The notes beneath the pieces were generated by a model. It worked only from the letters and a program-made list of their open reading frames with translations. It was not told the DNA's origin and ran no database searches. This document shows, one piece after another, positions 42,801 through 50,939 of a stretch of 64,000 bases of DNA. The position numbers and the translations under genes are program-made. Where the stretch lies: contig JAFIGH010000003.1 in the NCBI GenBank assembly GCA_020831525.1, positions 1-64,000 on the forward strand. The letters run 5' to 3'. Numbering within the stretch: position 1 is the first letter of the stretch; the number at the start of each line of letters is the position of its first letter. The stretch is from Opitutales bacterium. GTDB lineage: Bacteria > Verrucomicrobiota > Verrucomicrobiia > Opitutales > Oceanipulchritudinaceae.

Positions 42801-43762
42801 GGGTCAAAGAAGGCATCCGGCACCAATCGACGCTCTTTGATGAACCAGACAAAGAGGATGCGGGTGAGGAGGCGGATCAGGTTTTTGGCTTCGTGCTCGC
42901 GGACTTTTTCGCGGTCTTTGAAGAGGAAATACTTGTCGGAGGATTCGTCGAGCAAGGGGAAGTGGCAGTGGCGCATGGCCCAGAAATACCAGTCGGACAA
43001 CTCGCGGTAGAAACGCTTGTTGAGGAGTTCGACGTTGAAGATTTCCTCCCAGGCGGCGTGGAGGGCGTCGAAGTTGTTGATGGGCTCGCGCTTGGGGTGG
43101 ACGAGGTTGTCAAAGGCGAAGGAGTCGAGAATATCGAGGTGGCCACGGTGGGGGGCGGCGAGGGAGATATCGCGAATGATGGTGGCTTTTTCGAGAACGT
43201 CTTTGTGTGCCTCGCGCTTGTTGCGGCGGCGGTTGATGACGGCGATGGATAACAGTGGCGCGGACATTCTTGTCTGCGCAGATTTGGAGCGAGGCGTGTC
43301 GGACGCACAGACAGGAATGTCTGTGCCACGATGCTTGATCAGCACCATGACCGGCATGGGAAAGACGCGGTTGAGCTGGCGGGCGATGGCGGCGAGTTTG
43401 CCGCGGGCGTAATGGTCTCCGGTCAGCTCGATGGCAAAAAAGAGGTAGGAGCGCAGAAGACCGGGCTTGATGTCCTCTTCTTTGAAGAGGTTTGCCTCAC
43501 GGGACAATTCACTGTCGGTGAGTTGGAAGAGAAGGTCGGCGGATTTCCAATCGTCGACGAGAGCCTTGCTGCGGTCGATGCCGGCGGAACCGGCGTTGGA
43601 TTCGATGAACTCAAGAAAGGCGGCCGGACTGGAGTCGCCGGTATGGAGGGTGCGGTCCGACCGGTAGCCGAGGGTGCCGAGGAAATCGAGGGCTGCCTCG
43701 CGCAGGGGCTTGGCGGTGAAGGCGTTGAGAGCGGCGCGGATGTTTTCGCGGAGGTCGGGCAT
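39833..43762 (-). CDS. Eco57I-like DNA adenine methyltransferase (large)
   Basis: A 1309-aa DNA methyltransferase. I prefer ATG 43762 (MPDLRENIRAALNAF); a TTG 66 bp upstream is also in frame. The N-terminal ~500 residues resemble type IIG/DrmMI/PglX-like accessory regions; YLDPACGSGAFPMG-like SAM motif I (DPACGSGAF) is near residue 592 and VVIGNPPYISH (motif IV, N6-adenine) near 840. The C-terminal ~360 residues are the target-recognition part. Features: residues ~145-169 are encoded by an in-frame 75-bp REP palindrome (43255-43329), and the segment 40137-41225 is visibly AT-richer than both flanks. No nuclease motif is seen. It is 111 bp downstream of DUF3800 and overlaps the SIR2 gene. A DISARM class-1-like (drmD/drmMI) relationship is possible, but drmA, drmB and drmC are absent. 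Confidence 0.85.
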   Translation of the reverse strand: MPDLRENIRAALNAFTAKPLREAALDFLGTLGYRSDRTLHTGDSSPAAFLEFIESNAGSAGIDRSKALVDDWKSADLLFQLTDSELSREANLFKEEDIKPGLLRSYLFFAIELTGDHYARGKLAAIARQLNRVFPMPVMVLIKHRGTDIPVCASDTPRSKSAQTRMSAPLLSIAVINRRRNKREAHKDVLEKATIIRDISLAAPHRGHLDILDSFAFDNLVHPKREPINNFDALHAAWEEIFNVELLNKRFYRELSDWYFWAMRHCHFPLLDESSDKYFLFKDREKVREHEAKNLIRLLTRILFVWFIKERRLVPDAFFDPHALAEEFLDGFDSESKETRYYKAILQNLFFASLNQVQGKRAFRKQGQHHNTTNLLRYEAELKEPRRFIDAVEATTPFLNGGLFDCLDYPHPTKVGPQGGKVTIYEDGFSDRKDNPLVVPDFLFFGGERVENLSKEFGDPKRKAEKVRGLIHILNRYKFTIVENTPIEQEIALDPELLGQVFENLLASYNDETKITARKQTGSFYTPRTIVDYMVDESLKAHLSAALVKDAGMRENDAKAGLDILFAYTEREHAFTPAEVEVLIRAIDSCKILDPACGSGAFPMGALQKLVYILAKLDPRDELWKQRQLAKVDKLIETAQDIDDTTFRERAISDAEAQKRDIEEAFSNNELGYGRKLYLIENCLYGVDIQSIATQVSKLRFFISLVVDQTVDRQRENFGVRPLPNLETKFVTADTLIRIEKPSTQVELFELADVSKLQRELKQVRHELFAAKTPRTKNAKRERDKELREAIAEELEKNGWDSRTARLLASWDPYDQNASASFFDPEWMFGQRCFDVVIGNPPYISHDKLSAKTKASIKGFRCWEPFADLYCYFIERSLTLLCDAGISCLITSNSFLRAAYGAPLRTLLPSNAKVQSIISIDRSQVFSSAIVNVVILAFSRCSSVNRSGSHLACRSPWTEPSFEDHVRKNSYKCPDVSLNRTAWSLSTPSELEILGKIESGNRSLVQRRAKIRLGLATGSNSAFLLNPQQKEKFVRADPRNATILKPVIRGRDVDRYQLAPVTQFLILSRNGVNLPRDFPLLAQHLKSFGSGFISRGAQGESWWNLRACSFYDDFELDRVVWIEMTDAPRFAVCPAGVYMLNTAYFLLPPHEWRAYALVCLLNSSVSGFFMKHTAQTSGMGVTRWFKEQVSQIPVPSASRAAEDLLFKLGWIRSHLADNDNSFLEDLIDACVMECYFPDHMAERNLAVIDHVRPLLNGFDADTSPNRQIDFLTHFHNAANAASHPIRNRLLRLTFDSPELLGVIKREGQV
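43255..43329. repeat. REP palindrome inserted in frame within the methyltransferase gene
   Basis: A 75-bp element (25 codons) with arms GTGGCGCGGACATTCTTGTC and CACAGACAGGAATGTCTGTG flanking a 26-bp loop; same family as 10438-10542. It replaces the expected VLIKH...LLSIAVINRR continuity with RGTDIPVCASDTPRSKSAQT plus RMSAP. The reading frame stays open. Confidence 0.85.
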
Positions 43763-43873
43763 AAAGTTTGGTGCTTTGGGCTTGCTGTTTGTGGAGGATT
43801 GAGGGAGGCTTACTGTTCCGGTGGACAAAAATCGGCTGCATGCCGTGTGGTTCGCGCTTCGAGCGAGGGGACC

Positions 43874-44713
43874 CTATATCCACCGGTTTTTTATTTTTCC
43901 GACATCGGGCGGGGCTGATTTTCGGGTAAAAAAGGTTCCGTAGCGTTTTCCAAGTGGGTCGTCGACATCGTGAATGAGGGAGACTTTTGACCAAATCGCC
44001 CGGAGAAAGCGATCTTCACCCATTTCGTAACATCGTTGGAGAGCCCAAAGCGCATAGTCGGTGATCTGCAGGCAGGGGGCCTCCCGAGGGTAGGCGGGGC
44101 AAATCTCGACATGCGTTTCATTCAGATCTTTGGAGTGTTCCGCCTCAAAACGCTTGCGTGCCTTGGCCAATTCGGACCTCAGGGCTTCCGTCCGGTCCCG
44201 GGCCCCGCGGCGGGCAAAGGTGATCCGGTAGGCCGGCTCCTTGTGGAGGCGTTGCTTGAAGAGCATTCGCGTGGTCAGGTCATACAACTCGTTCGGCTTA
44301 TAGCGGTAACTCGAGTCCATCAGATTGCGGCTGCGCACATACTTGAGAACTTCGCTCATTTGTTTGATGACGGCAAAGAACCGAAAATCAAGGGTGGTCA
44401 AAACTTCAAAAACTTTGGCACGGATTTCATTGTGATCGTCCTTCGCGTGAAAGCACTGCGCGGTTTTCTTCGCCTCCGGGGACATCGACGGAATTCCGGA
44501 ATACAGTGGATTGAGCAGCAGACGCTCCCTCAGTGATCTCAAGGAGTCTGCGGCATGGGCGTCGTTGACGCAACGAATCATGCCCAGAATGAAGAATTTC
44601 CTGGCGCCGTCCTCTCTTATGCGAACGCGGCCCTTGTGCCCGAAGAGGACACCATCCCCCGCTTCATCGACATAGTAGGTTGCCGGAACCACGGTCTCCT
44701 GTTTCGCCGTCAT
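43874..44713 (-). CDS. DUF3800-domain protein
   Basis: A 279-aa protein starting MTAKQETVVPATYYVDEAGD. YYVDEAGD is the DUF3800 opening, and the acidic residues fit an RNase H-like fold. Later blocks, FFAVIKQMSEVLKY, YDLTTRMLFKQRL and the C-terminal CLQITDYALWALQRCYEMGE, agree with the family. DUF3800 proteins are common next to restriction and defence genes, but their activity is not established. It overlaps the helicase stop by ATGA (44710-44713). No toxin or signal motif. Confidence 0.8.
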   Translation of the reverse strand: MTAKQETVVPATYYVDEAGDGVLFGHKGRVRIREDGARKFFILGMIRCVNDAHAADSLRSLRERLLLNPLYSGIPSMSPEAKKTAQCFHAKDDHNEIRAKVFEVLTTLDFRFFAVIKQMSEVLKYVRSRNLMDSSYRYKPNELYDLTTRMLFKQRLHKEPAYRITFARRGARDRTEALRSELAKARKRFEAEHSKDLNETHVEICPAYPREAPCLQITDYALWALQRCYEMGEDRFLRAIWSKVSLIHDVDDPLGKRYGTFFTRKSAPPDVGKIKNRWI

Positions 44714-47700
44714 TCTGTTGTGTTTTCCATGATCACCAGCCACGTGAGCAGCTCATATTCAAGCTCCAGTTCGCCGGGGGTTTCGGCGGCGGTGGGGAGT
44801 TTGCCGTCGCGGCCGGCGAGGAGGGAGGCGGCGGAGCGGCGCTGGAAGGTGCGGGCGATGGAGGCGAGAGCGAGCCGGGCGAGGCGGTTGTAGCGTTCCA
44901 TGCCGGCGGCATCGCGGGTGGCGGCGTCGAAGAGGTCGCAGAGGTGCTCGTCGGCGCCGGTTTTGCCCGCCGCGAGGTCGCGGAAAAGGCGGAGGCACTG
45001 CTTGGGCTGGGCGAAGGTGTAGCGGACGGCTCCGTCGTCGTGCAGGTAGACGAGGAAGTGTCCGCCGAGCGGGTTGACGGTGGCGCCGGGGCGCCCGGCG
45101 GACTCAAGGGCGCGCAGGTGGCGCAGGCAAAAGATGACGCCCGGCCTCGCGGCGGGCACGGCGGGATCGGCCGGGACGACGGCGTGGAGGCCGGGGGGCG
45201 CGTTTTCGAGGAGGCTTTTGTTGGCTTCGAGGTAGCGGAGGAGGTCGAGCCGGAAATCCTCGAGGGAGAAGTCGGCGAGGGAGAGCCCGTCGCCCTCGAA
45301 GTCCTCGAGGTCGATGATTTCCTCGCGCAGGCGCCGGAGTTGCCGGTTGCGGTAGTGCAGGTCGTTTTCGATGAGATCGGCGATCTGCTCGGTGTTGAGG
45401 AGGTTGTCCTCGCCGGTGGCGGTGAGGTCGACCAGCGCCATGCGCGCCTCGACCCGGCGCTTGACGTCGAGGTAGGCGTCGAGGTCGTCGGTCGGCCAGA
45501 AATTGACGAGGGAGATGACGGGATTGCGCGAGCCGATGCGGTCGATGCGGCCGAAGCGCTGGATGATGCGGACGGGGTTCCAGTGGATGTCGTAATTGAT
45601 GAGGAGCGCGCAGTCCTGGAGGTTCTGGCCCTCGGAGATGCAGTCGGTCGCGACGAGGACATCGATCTCTTCGTCCTGCGGAAACTCCGGGCGGCGGGCG
45701 CGCTCCTTGGCGAGCGGGGCGAAATTGGTGAGGATGCTGTGGAAGTCGGCCTTGCCGAGGGTCGTCTCGCAACGGCCGCTCCCCGCCACGACGGCGAGGT
45801 GGGGCAGGGCGGTCCCGCCTTCGGCATCGCCGCGCAGCCATGCGCGGAGGTGCTTGTAGAGGTAGCGGGCGGTATCGGCGAAGGCGGTGAAAACAAGGAT
45901 CTTGGGGTTGGGGCGACCGTCCGCCGTTGCCGGAGGATCGGCCCGGCGCTCCGCGATGATCTCCTTGAGCCGGGCGAGCTTCGCGTCGCGCTCCGGCGTC
46001 ACTTCATTGGCGCGTTCGAGGAGCACGAGCAGCTTGCCATGGTCGTCGCGGATCTTCGCGATCCAGCGTTCCAGATTCAGGTGCGCGAGGTTGACCTTCA
46101 ATTTTCCACCGATGAGGAGGTCCTCGGCGGCGATGCCCTCGGCCTCGAGGTCGTCTTCCTCCATGAGATCGAAATCGAGGTCGGGGTTGTCGCGCACGCG
46201 CTTCTGGAAGAGTTCGATCTTCTCTTCGAGGGCGCGGATTTTCGCGACGGTGTTGCCGAGCGTGATGCGGAAGGAATCGACGGAGCTTTCGAGGCGCTTG
46301 AGGAAGTTGACCTTCATCATGGCGATGAGGATCCGCTCGCGGCCTTCCTGCGTGAAGTTGCCGATATGCCGCTCGTAGCCGAGGCGGACCTCCGGGGGCA
46401 GGTCGTCCCGGAGTTCTGCCGTGGGATGGTAAAGGCTGAGGGTGAGCTTGGATATCTGGCGGTCCAGCTCTTCGAAACTGAAGAAGCGGTCCGACGTATC
46501 GATAAACGGATACTCGGCCCGCGGCCGCTCGCGGCGCGGAAAGCCGCCGAGGCGCTCCATCTCGTCCGCATAATAGCGCTTGATCTGGCTGCGCGAGCGG
46601 GCAATGCTCAGGCTGTCGAGGAGGCGGAAGAAGTCGCTCCCGAGGCTTGTGATGAGTTCGCGGGCGGACCTTCCGTCCGCGGGCTGCTTCGACCACGCGG
46701 TGAATTGCGCCTGCGCCTTGCGGCAGGTATCCGCGATGCTCGGAATGGAGAGGGCCTTGTGCAGCGCGGCGTCGGCGCCTGGGTCTTTGGTCACGTCGCC
46801 GCCGACGATAAACGAAAGCTGGTTGCGCAGGTCGGCGATTTGGTTGTTCACCGGCGTGGCGGAGAGCAGGAGAATTTTGCTGCGTGGACCGCTCCGGATG
46901 ATGTCGTCGATAAGACGCTCGTAGCGGGAGCGCGGGCGGGTGCCGTCGGGCCGGGGGCGGCCGGGAGCGTTGTTGCGGAAGTTGTGGGATTCGTCGATGA
47001 CAACAAGGTCGTAGATGTCCCAGTGGATGTCTTCGAGCCGCAGGTCGCCGGCCATGCCGCCGTCGCGGCTCAGGTCGGTGTGCGAGAGCACGTCGTAGCG
47101 AAAGCGGTCTTCCATGAGCGGATTGAGCCGGCTGTTGGAGCGGTAGACCGTCCAGTTCTCGCGAAGCTTCTTCGGGCAGAGCACGAGAACCCGCTCGTTG
47201 CGGTTTTCAAAATACTTGATGACGGCGAGAGCTTGGAAGGTTTTCCCGAGACCCACACTGTCGGCGAGGATGCAGCCGTTGAACTGGAGAAGCTTGTTAA
47301 CCGCGCCTTTGACGCCGTCTTTCTGGAAGCCGAAGAGCATCTTCCAGACGGCGGAATCGAGAAGCGTGGTCTGGCGGATTTGGTCGTCGGCCTTCTTCGT
47401 TCCCTCGAGGTCGTCGCGGAACAAGTGATAGAGGGTGAGGAAATAGATGAATTCCGGCGCGTTGTTGGCGTAGTGCCGGGCGAGGTAGCGCAGAACTTCG
47501 TCCTTCACGTCTTCGACGAGCCCCGGATTGTCCCACAGCGACTGGAACCAGTCCTTCAGGGCGCGCCGGTCGCGGTTGTCGTTGACGACGAGGTTCAGCT
47601 CGATGTTGTTGCGCGAGGCGGCCATCCCGAGGCCGCGGAGAGTGAAATTGGAACTGCCCACGAGAGCGTTTTCCACCGGGCCGTCCGCGATATGGTAGAG

Positions 47701-48099
47701 CTTTCCGTGCAGGAGACCGGCTTCGCGGATGGAGCGGATTTCCACTTTTTCCCGGATCCACCGCGCGCATGCCTTCGCTACGGCGCGTTGCTGCATTTGG
47801 TTGGTGACCCGCAGGCCGTCGTCGGTCAGCGCGAAGAGTTTTTTTTCCGCGCGGTCGGGATCGAGGCTCTGCACGAACCGCGGCTCGCCGAAGAGGAACC
47901 GCAGGTTGCCGATACCGTCCAGCATCTCCCGCAAAGCCCCGTAGGCTTGGATGGTGAAGTAAGCCGAGACAAACGACAACCCGCTGTCCGGGGCGATGTG
48001 TTCACGCAAGAAATCCGCCGCCGTGCCGTGCTCCGGGGTGTTGTCCCGGATGCCGGACTCCTTTGCCGCCGCGAGTGTCGTCTGCCGTGCCTTTGCCAT
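44710..48099 (-). CDS. PLD-nuclease/SNF2-type helicase
   Basis: A 1129-aa fusion, started at ATG 48099 (MAKARQTT). Residues ~25-165 are a phospholipase-D-like nuclease domain with one HKD motif, HGKLYHIADG (131-140) with GSSNFT (148-153). The helicase follows: Walker A DSVGLGKTFQ (280-289), DESHN (369-373), LLLSATPVNN and, in the second RecA lobe, VATDCISEGQNLQDC and QRFGRIDRIGS. The combination suits ATP-dependent DNA translocation with cleavage, as in restriction or RM-like defence. DUF3800 and the methyltransferase follow on the same strand. Uniform high GC, unlike the SIR2/HerA genes. Confidence 0.88.
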   Translation of the reverse strand: MAKARQTTLAAAKESGIRDNTPEHGTAADFLREHIAPDSGLSFVSAYFTIQAYGALREMLDGIGNLRFLFGEPRFVQSLDPDRAEKKLFALTDDGLRVTNQMQQRAVAKACARWIREKVEIRSIREAGLLHGKLYHIADGPVENALVGSSNFTLRGLGMAASRNNIELNLVVNDNRDRRALKDWFQSLWDNPGLVEDVKDEVLRYLARHYANNAPEFIYFLTLYHLFRDDLEGTKKADDQIRQTTLLDSAVWKMLFGFQKDGVKGAVNKLLQFNGCILADSVGLGKTFQALAVIKYFENRNERVLVLCPKKLRENWTVYRSNSRLNPLMEDRFRYDVLSHTDLSRDGGMAGDLRLEDIHWDIYDLVVIDESHNFRNNAPGRPRPDGTRPRSRYERLIDDIIRSGPRSKILLLSATPVNNQIADLRNQLSFIVGGDVTKDPGADAALHKALSIPSIADTCRKAQAQFTAWSKQPADGRSARELITSLGSDFFRLLDSLSIARSRSQIKRYYADEMERLGGFPRRERPRAEYPFIDTSDRFFSFEELDRQISKLTLSLYHPTAELRDDLPPEVRLGYERHIGNFTQEGRERILIAMMKVNFLKRLESSVDSFRITLGNTVAKIRALEEKIELFQKRVRDNPDLDFDLMEEDDLEAEGIAAEDLLIGGKLKVNLAHLNLERWIAKIRDDHGKLLVLLERANEVTPERDAKLARLKEIIAERRADPPATADGRPNPKILVFTAFADTARYLYKHLRAWLRGDAEGGTALPHLAVVAGSGRCETTLGKADFHSILTNFAPLAKERARRPEFPQDEEIDVLVATDCISEGQNLQDCALLINYDIHWNPVRIIQRFGRIDRIGSRNPVISLVNFWPTDDLDAYLDVKRRVEARMALVDLTATGEDNLLNTEQIADLIENDLHYRNRQLRRLREEIIDLEDFEGDGLSLADFSLEDFRLDLLRYLEANKSLLENAPPGLHAVVPADPAVPAARPGVIFCLRHLRALESAGRPGATVNPLGGHFLVYLHDDGAVRYTFAQPKQCLRLFRDLAAGKTGADEHLCDLFDAATRDAAGMERYNRLARLALASIARTFQRRSAASLLAGRDGKLPTAAETPGELELEYELLTWLVIMENTTE

Positions 48100-48220
48100 C
48101 TGCACCAAACCTTGGCGACTGCGGCGGAGATTGTGAACCGCAAAATTTCGGCGCATGAAGACGGTCCATTCGCGGGCGGATGCGTGGTTGGCACCCGGCG
48201 CGCAGGCGGATGCGCGTGGG

Positions 48221-48625
48221 TCAGGCCGGGCGCGTTAGAAGTCGCACCTTCAACTGGCTGTGGCGGGCAATACCGGCATAATCGGTGTCGAAGGTGATCA
48301 GTTCGGCGTCATGGTGGATGGCGGTGGCAGCAATGATGAGATCGATGGATCCGGCATTGAAGCCTTCTTGGCGGCAGGTCTGTCCGAGCCGGGTGGCGTC
48401 GCGCCAGAGACAGACGGGTGTGGGAAGCAAAGGCAGAGTGGCAAACTGGGCTTCGATCTTCGGGCGTTCATCCGGGGTTGCATGGCGCAGAACCTCGAAG
48501 GCAACCGGTTCGCAGAGGCAGGCGTCGGGGTCGAGGATACACGGATGGATCATGGCCTTGAGCGCAGGTGGCGATTTGGCGCGCGTGAAGTCGACCCAAA
48601 GGCTGGATTCGATCAATCGCGCCAT
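48221..48625 (-). CDS. vapC: PIN-domain toxin (VapC family)
   Basis: A 134-aa PIN protein. The N-terminal RLIESSLWVDF carries Glu where DTN-type members have Asp, a known subfamily trait; ACLCEPVAFEVLRHA and SIDLIIAATAIHHDAELITF supply the other acidic positions. Likely an RNase toxin. It overlaps the antitoxin by 13 bp and lies next to the helicase start. Confidence 0.85.
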   Translation of the reverse strand: MARLIESSLWVDFTRAKSPPALKAMIHPCILDPDACLCEPVAFEVLRHATPDERPKIEAQFATLPLLPTPVCLWRDATRLGQTCRQEGFNAGSIDLIIAATAIHHDAELITFDTDYAGIARHSQLKVRLLTRPA

Positions 48626-48855
48626 AGCTCTGCGATGTTTTGAGACGCGGCACGTTCTTCAGCTTTGGCTGCTTCGAAGGTTCTCAAATCCGCCGACCAC
48701 TCGCCGCTGAGGAACTTCCGGGAAATCTCCGCCCGGCGCCGGTACCTCAACGCATCGTCGAGGACCTGTCGGATGGCCGGACCCTTTTTCCGGATCCCGG
48801 TCATTTGGCAAATGTCGTGCACGTCGGATTCAGGAAGTTCTACAGTGATTTTCAT
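48613..48855 (-). CDS. vapB: VapB-like RHH/Arc antitoxin
   Basis: An 80-aa protein, start MKITVELPESDVHDIC, with a conserved tail AIRQVLDDALRYRRRAEISRKFL (type II VapB with toxin-binding C-terminus). It precedes and overlaps the VapC gene. Confidence 0.8.
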   Translation of the reverse strand: MKITVELPESDVHDICQMTGIRKKGPAIRQVLDDALRYRRRAEISRKFLSGEWSADLRTFEAAKAEERAASQNIAELWRD

Positions 48856-48988
48856 GATCTTCACGGTAGGGAAATCGGATTCCAGAGCAACCGTTTCCGG
48901 ATTCTATTGTCCGGGGGCGCCATTCGCTTTCGTTCCGGAATTCCAAGGGCAGCGTCAATCGGCGGACAGCGGATGCGACCAACGCAGA

Positions 48989-49243
48989 TTACGGATGGTC
49001 GCCGAAAGCCGCGCGGTCTTCCGCCGCGAGGAGTTCGTTGGTCTTGTCAAGGTCGACACCCGCAACCGGACCGTCACCGCGGAACGTGATCAGTTCAAAC
49101 GGTTCCACGCTGCCTTGCTCTCGGGATTCCAGCGCCTTACGCCCGGCATCCGCCAGAAACGCACTGAAACTCTTTCCTTCGGGGCGCGCCTGGGCACGAA
49201 GGCGTTCGCCCAGTTGGTCATCGAGTAATATTGTTGTACGCAT
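48989..49243 (-). CDS. orphan CopG/RHH-type antitoxin
   Basis: An 84-aa protein starting MRTTILLDDQLGERLRAQAR. The N-terminal ribbon-helix-helix and the C-terminal acidic tail (PVAGVDLDKTNELLAAEDR) fit antitoxins that pair with PIN toxins. No toxin gene follows on this strand before the VapBC operon, so it is probably a lone survivor of a deleted pair. Confidence 0.6.
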   Translation of the reverse strand: MRTTILLDDQLGERLRAQARPEGKSFSAFLADAGRKALESREQGSVEPFELITFRGDGPVAGVDLDKTNELLAAEDRAAFGDHP

Positions 49244-49671
49244 GATGCATAAAGTATTACCGATCACTGTTGCGTTTCAATCCATGTCACCGGCGGGCCG
49301 TCATGCATTCAGCGGGCGGAACACCGGTTTATGATGCACAATAAATATTATGTCTAATTTGTGCGGCGGGGCGGGACCCGGTTGCATCGACACTGACACT
49401 GGACAAAAAGATTTTGGAAAAGCCGGAAAAGACCGGAAGACCCAAAAAAAGCCCGAAAACCAAGCACTTAGGAAAGATAGGCCTCCCCTGTTCGGGAGAA
49501 AAGATTTTGGACGGGATTCAGTGATTTGGAAAAAAAGCCGGAAACTTGTCCGGCTATTGCATGCCCTCCGCAACCCGCATGCAAAGGACGTTCACGGGTG
49601 ATGCATTCCGCCCGGAGACTCGGAATTCCAAAATCTTTTTGTCCAAGGGAGCATGTAGCATGTAGCGTGAT
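49244..49671. other. left end of the Mu-like element and its flank
   Basis: No gene is supported. The stretch holds the left terminus (49394) and three MuA-type binding-site repeats (49400-49418, 49497-49512, 49627-49645). Confidence 0.6.
49394..49418 (+). repeat. left terminal inverted repeat and first transposase site
   Basis: TG, 5 bases, then GGACAAAAAGATTTTGGA. The 19-bp TGGACAAAAAGATTTTGGA recurs as a perfect inverted copy at 49627-49645, and AAAAGATTTTGGAC at 49499-49512. Confidence 0.7.
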
Positions 49672-49863
49672 TCAGGCTACCGGAGGGAAGCCGTTTTCGT
49701 CATCGGGGCCACCGCGCTCCCTCGCTTCAGAGAGCAGCCGCTCTATCCTCTTGAGGTGTTGGGCGCATCGCTGGGTGAAGTGCGCACAAAGAACGGCGGA
49801 GAGCACGACGAGCGCCCCGCCGACGAGTAGAACCAACGCGACCGGATTTATTGAGTGCTCCAT
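49672..49863 (-). CDS. small membrane protein of the Mu-like element
   Basis: A 63-aa protein with one hydrophobic helix (PVALVLLVGGALVVLSAVLC) after a short polar start, then a charged helix (HFTQRCAQHLKRIERLLSEA). It lies between the left end and the repressor on the same strand. Function is unknown. Confidence 0.5.
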   Translation of the reverse strand: MEHSINPVALVLLVGGALVVLSAVLCAHFTQRCAQHLKRIERLLSEARERGGPDDENGFPPVA

Positions 49864-49898
49864 CTGCTTCGGTGATAATCGAGGATATTGATGCTCGT

Positions 49899-50597
49899 TT
49901 ACGGATGGCCATCCTTCTTCCGGTCCCCGTGAGCTGAGTCGTCGGGGATCTTGCAGCCGAACCAGATTCCGAGATTTTCAGTAAAGGCGTTGAGGTATTC
50001 GCCGTCCCGGCTGATGAGGTTCCGCTCGATCAGGACAACGATATACCCCATCCAGTGACTCAGGTTCATAAACGGGGAATCCGGCTGAAACGGGTCTGCC
50101 TTGCCCGACTGAATGACTGCTTCCTGAAGATCCCCGACAAAGGCATCCCCTTCACCGGCCCGGTGATGCTTGAGGTATCCGCGCGTCTGGTGAAGCAGAT
50201 TGCCCAATCGCTCGCTGTGGTCTTCGAGATCTCGGCATAAGCGGTTGAACCGGCGATTGAAGAGGTCGAAGTACCGGGCCGGGCTGTAACGCAGGTCTGT
50301 GATCGCAGGGCCGAAGAGGTCAAACTCAGGATTAAGGTAATTCTCGATCCCGCGGGGGTAACCCAGCTTCATCGGCTCAAAGGCCGTGAGATAGAAGGGG
50401 TTCAGGTTCAATTTCTCGGAGATAACGAGGCCGGTGGAGACCTTCATTGCCACGTCGCCGCGTTCGTACGTCCCAAGGCGGCCTTCATTGAAGTTCGTCA
50501 TCCTGGAAACCTCCGGGCGCGAATACCCGAGACTTTCGCGGGCTTGCGCCAAGCGCTTCCCGATCAGCCTGTCCGAGGGGGCTTCATTCTCACTCAT
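49899..50597 (-). CDS. CI-like HTH repressor of the element
   Basis: A 232-aa protein starting at ATG 50597. Residues ~15-70 form a Cro/CI-type helix-turn-helix (LIGKRLAQARESLGYSRPEV, SRMTNFNEGRLGTYERGD); the rest is an unassigned helical region. Divergent from the early operon, the usual place of a lysogeny or transposition repressor. The control region is the 50598-50708 interval. Confidence 0.65.
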   Translation of the reverse strand: MSENEAPSDRLIGKRLAQARESLGYSRPEVSRMTNFNEGRLGTYERGDVAMKVSTGLVISEKLNLNPFYLTAFEPMKLGYPRGIENYLNPEFDLFGPAITDLRYSPARYFDLFNRRFNRLCRDLEDHSERLGNLLHQTRGYLKHHRAGEGDAFVGDLQEAVIQSGKADPFQPDSPFMNLSHWMGYIVVLIERNLISRDGEYLNAFTENLGIWFGCKIPDDSAHGDRKKDGHP

Positions 50598-50708
50598 CCC
50601 GCCCAACAAAGAACAATCCCCGGCCCGACGCCATAATTTATTGCAATAATCGACTTGACTAAATCTCCACGATACCTTCATCTGTCATCAATTATGGAGG
50701 CCGCACCA

Positions 50709-50939
50709 ATGATTCCTCTCCCGGAAACGCCCAGCAAGCGCGTTCGGGTACTGATGATCATTCACGGCCCGGCAAAGTTCACAGAACTCGCAAAGCGCCT
50801 CGGATGCGCGCCCGTAACACTCCGGGGTGTGGTGTACGGAACGTCATGGTCACCGGGGGTCGCGCGCAAACTGGAACTGTACTACGGGATTCCGATCTTC
50901 CCAGAATTACACGCTAAAAAAGACAAAAATGAAAATTGA
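50709..50939 (+). CDS. small Ner-like DNA-binding protein
   Basis: A 76-aa protein. ATG 50709 is preferred because GGAGG (50696-50700) sits 8 bases upstream. AKFTELAKRLGCAPVTLRGV and ARKLELYYGIPIFPEL resemble a Ner/HTH fold. First gene of the plus-strand operon, and likely an early regulator. Confidence 0.5.
   Translation: MIPLPETPSKRVRVLMIIHGPAKFTELAKRLGCAPVTLRGVVYGTSWSPGVARKLELYYGIPIFPELHAKKDKNEN

Noticed and set aside
41225-43252. Plus-strand frames across the methyltransferase
   Set aside because: Codon-position artefacts of high GC on the opposite strand. Their absence between 40137 and 41225 helped locate the low-GC segment, but they are not genes.
32765-48099. A complete DISARM system
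   Set aside because: Helicase and methyltransferase fit drmD/drmMI loosely, but drmA, drmB and drmC are not present in the window.
44680-48297. Very long open frame on the plus strand, antisense to the helicase
   Set aside because: It has no motifs or start signal, while the minus strand carries complete HKD, Walker and SNF2 motifs; it is a GC-rich shadow frame.
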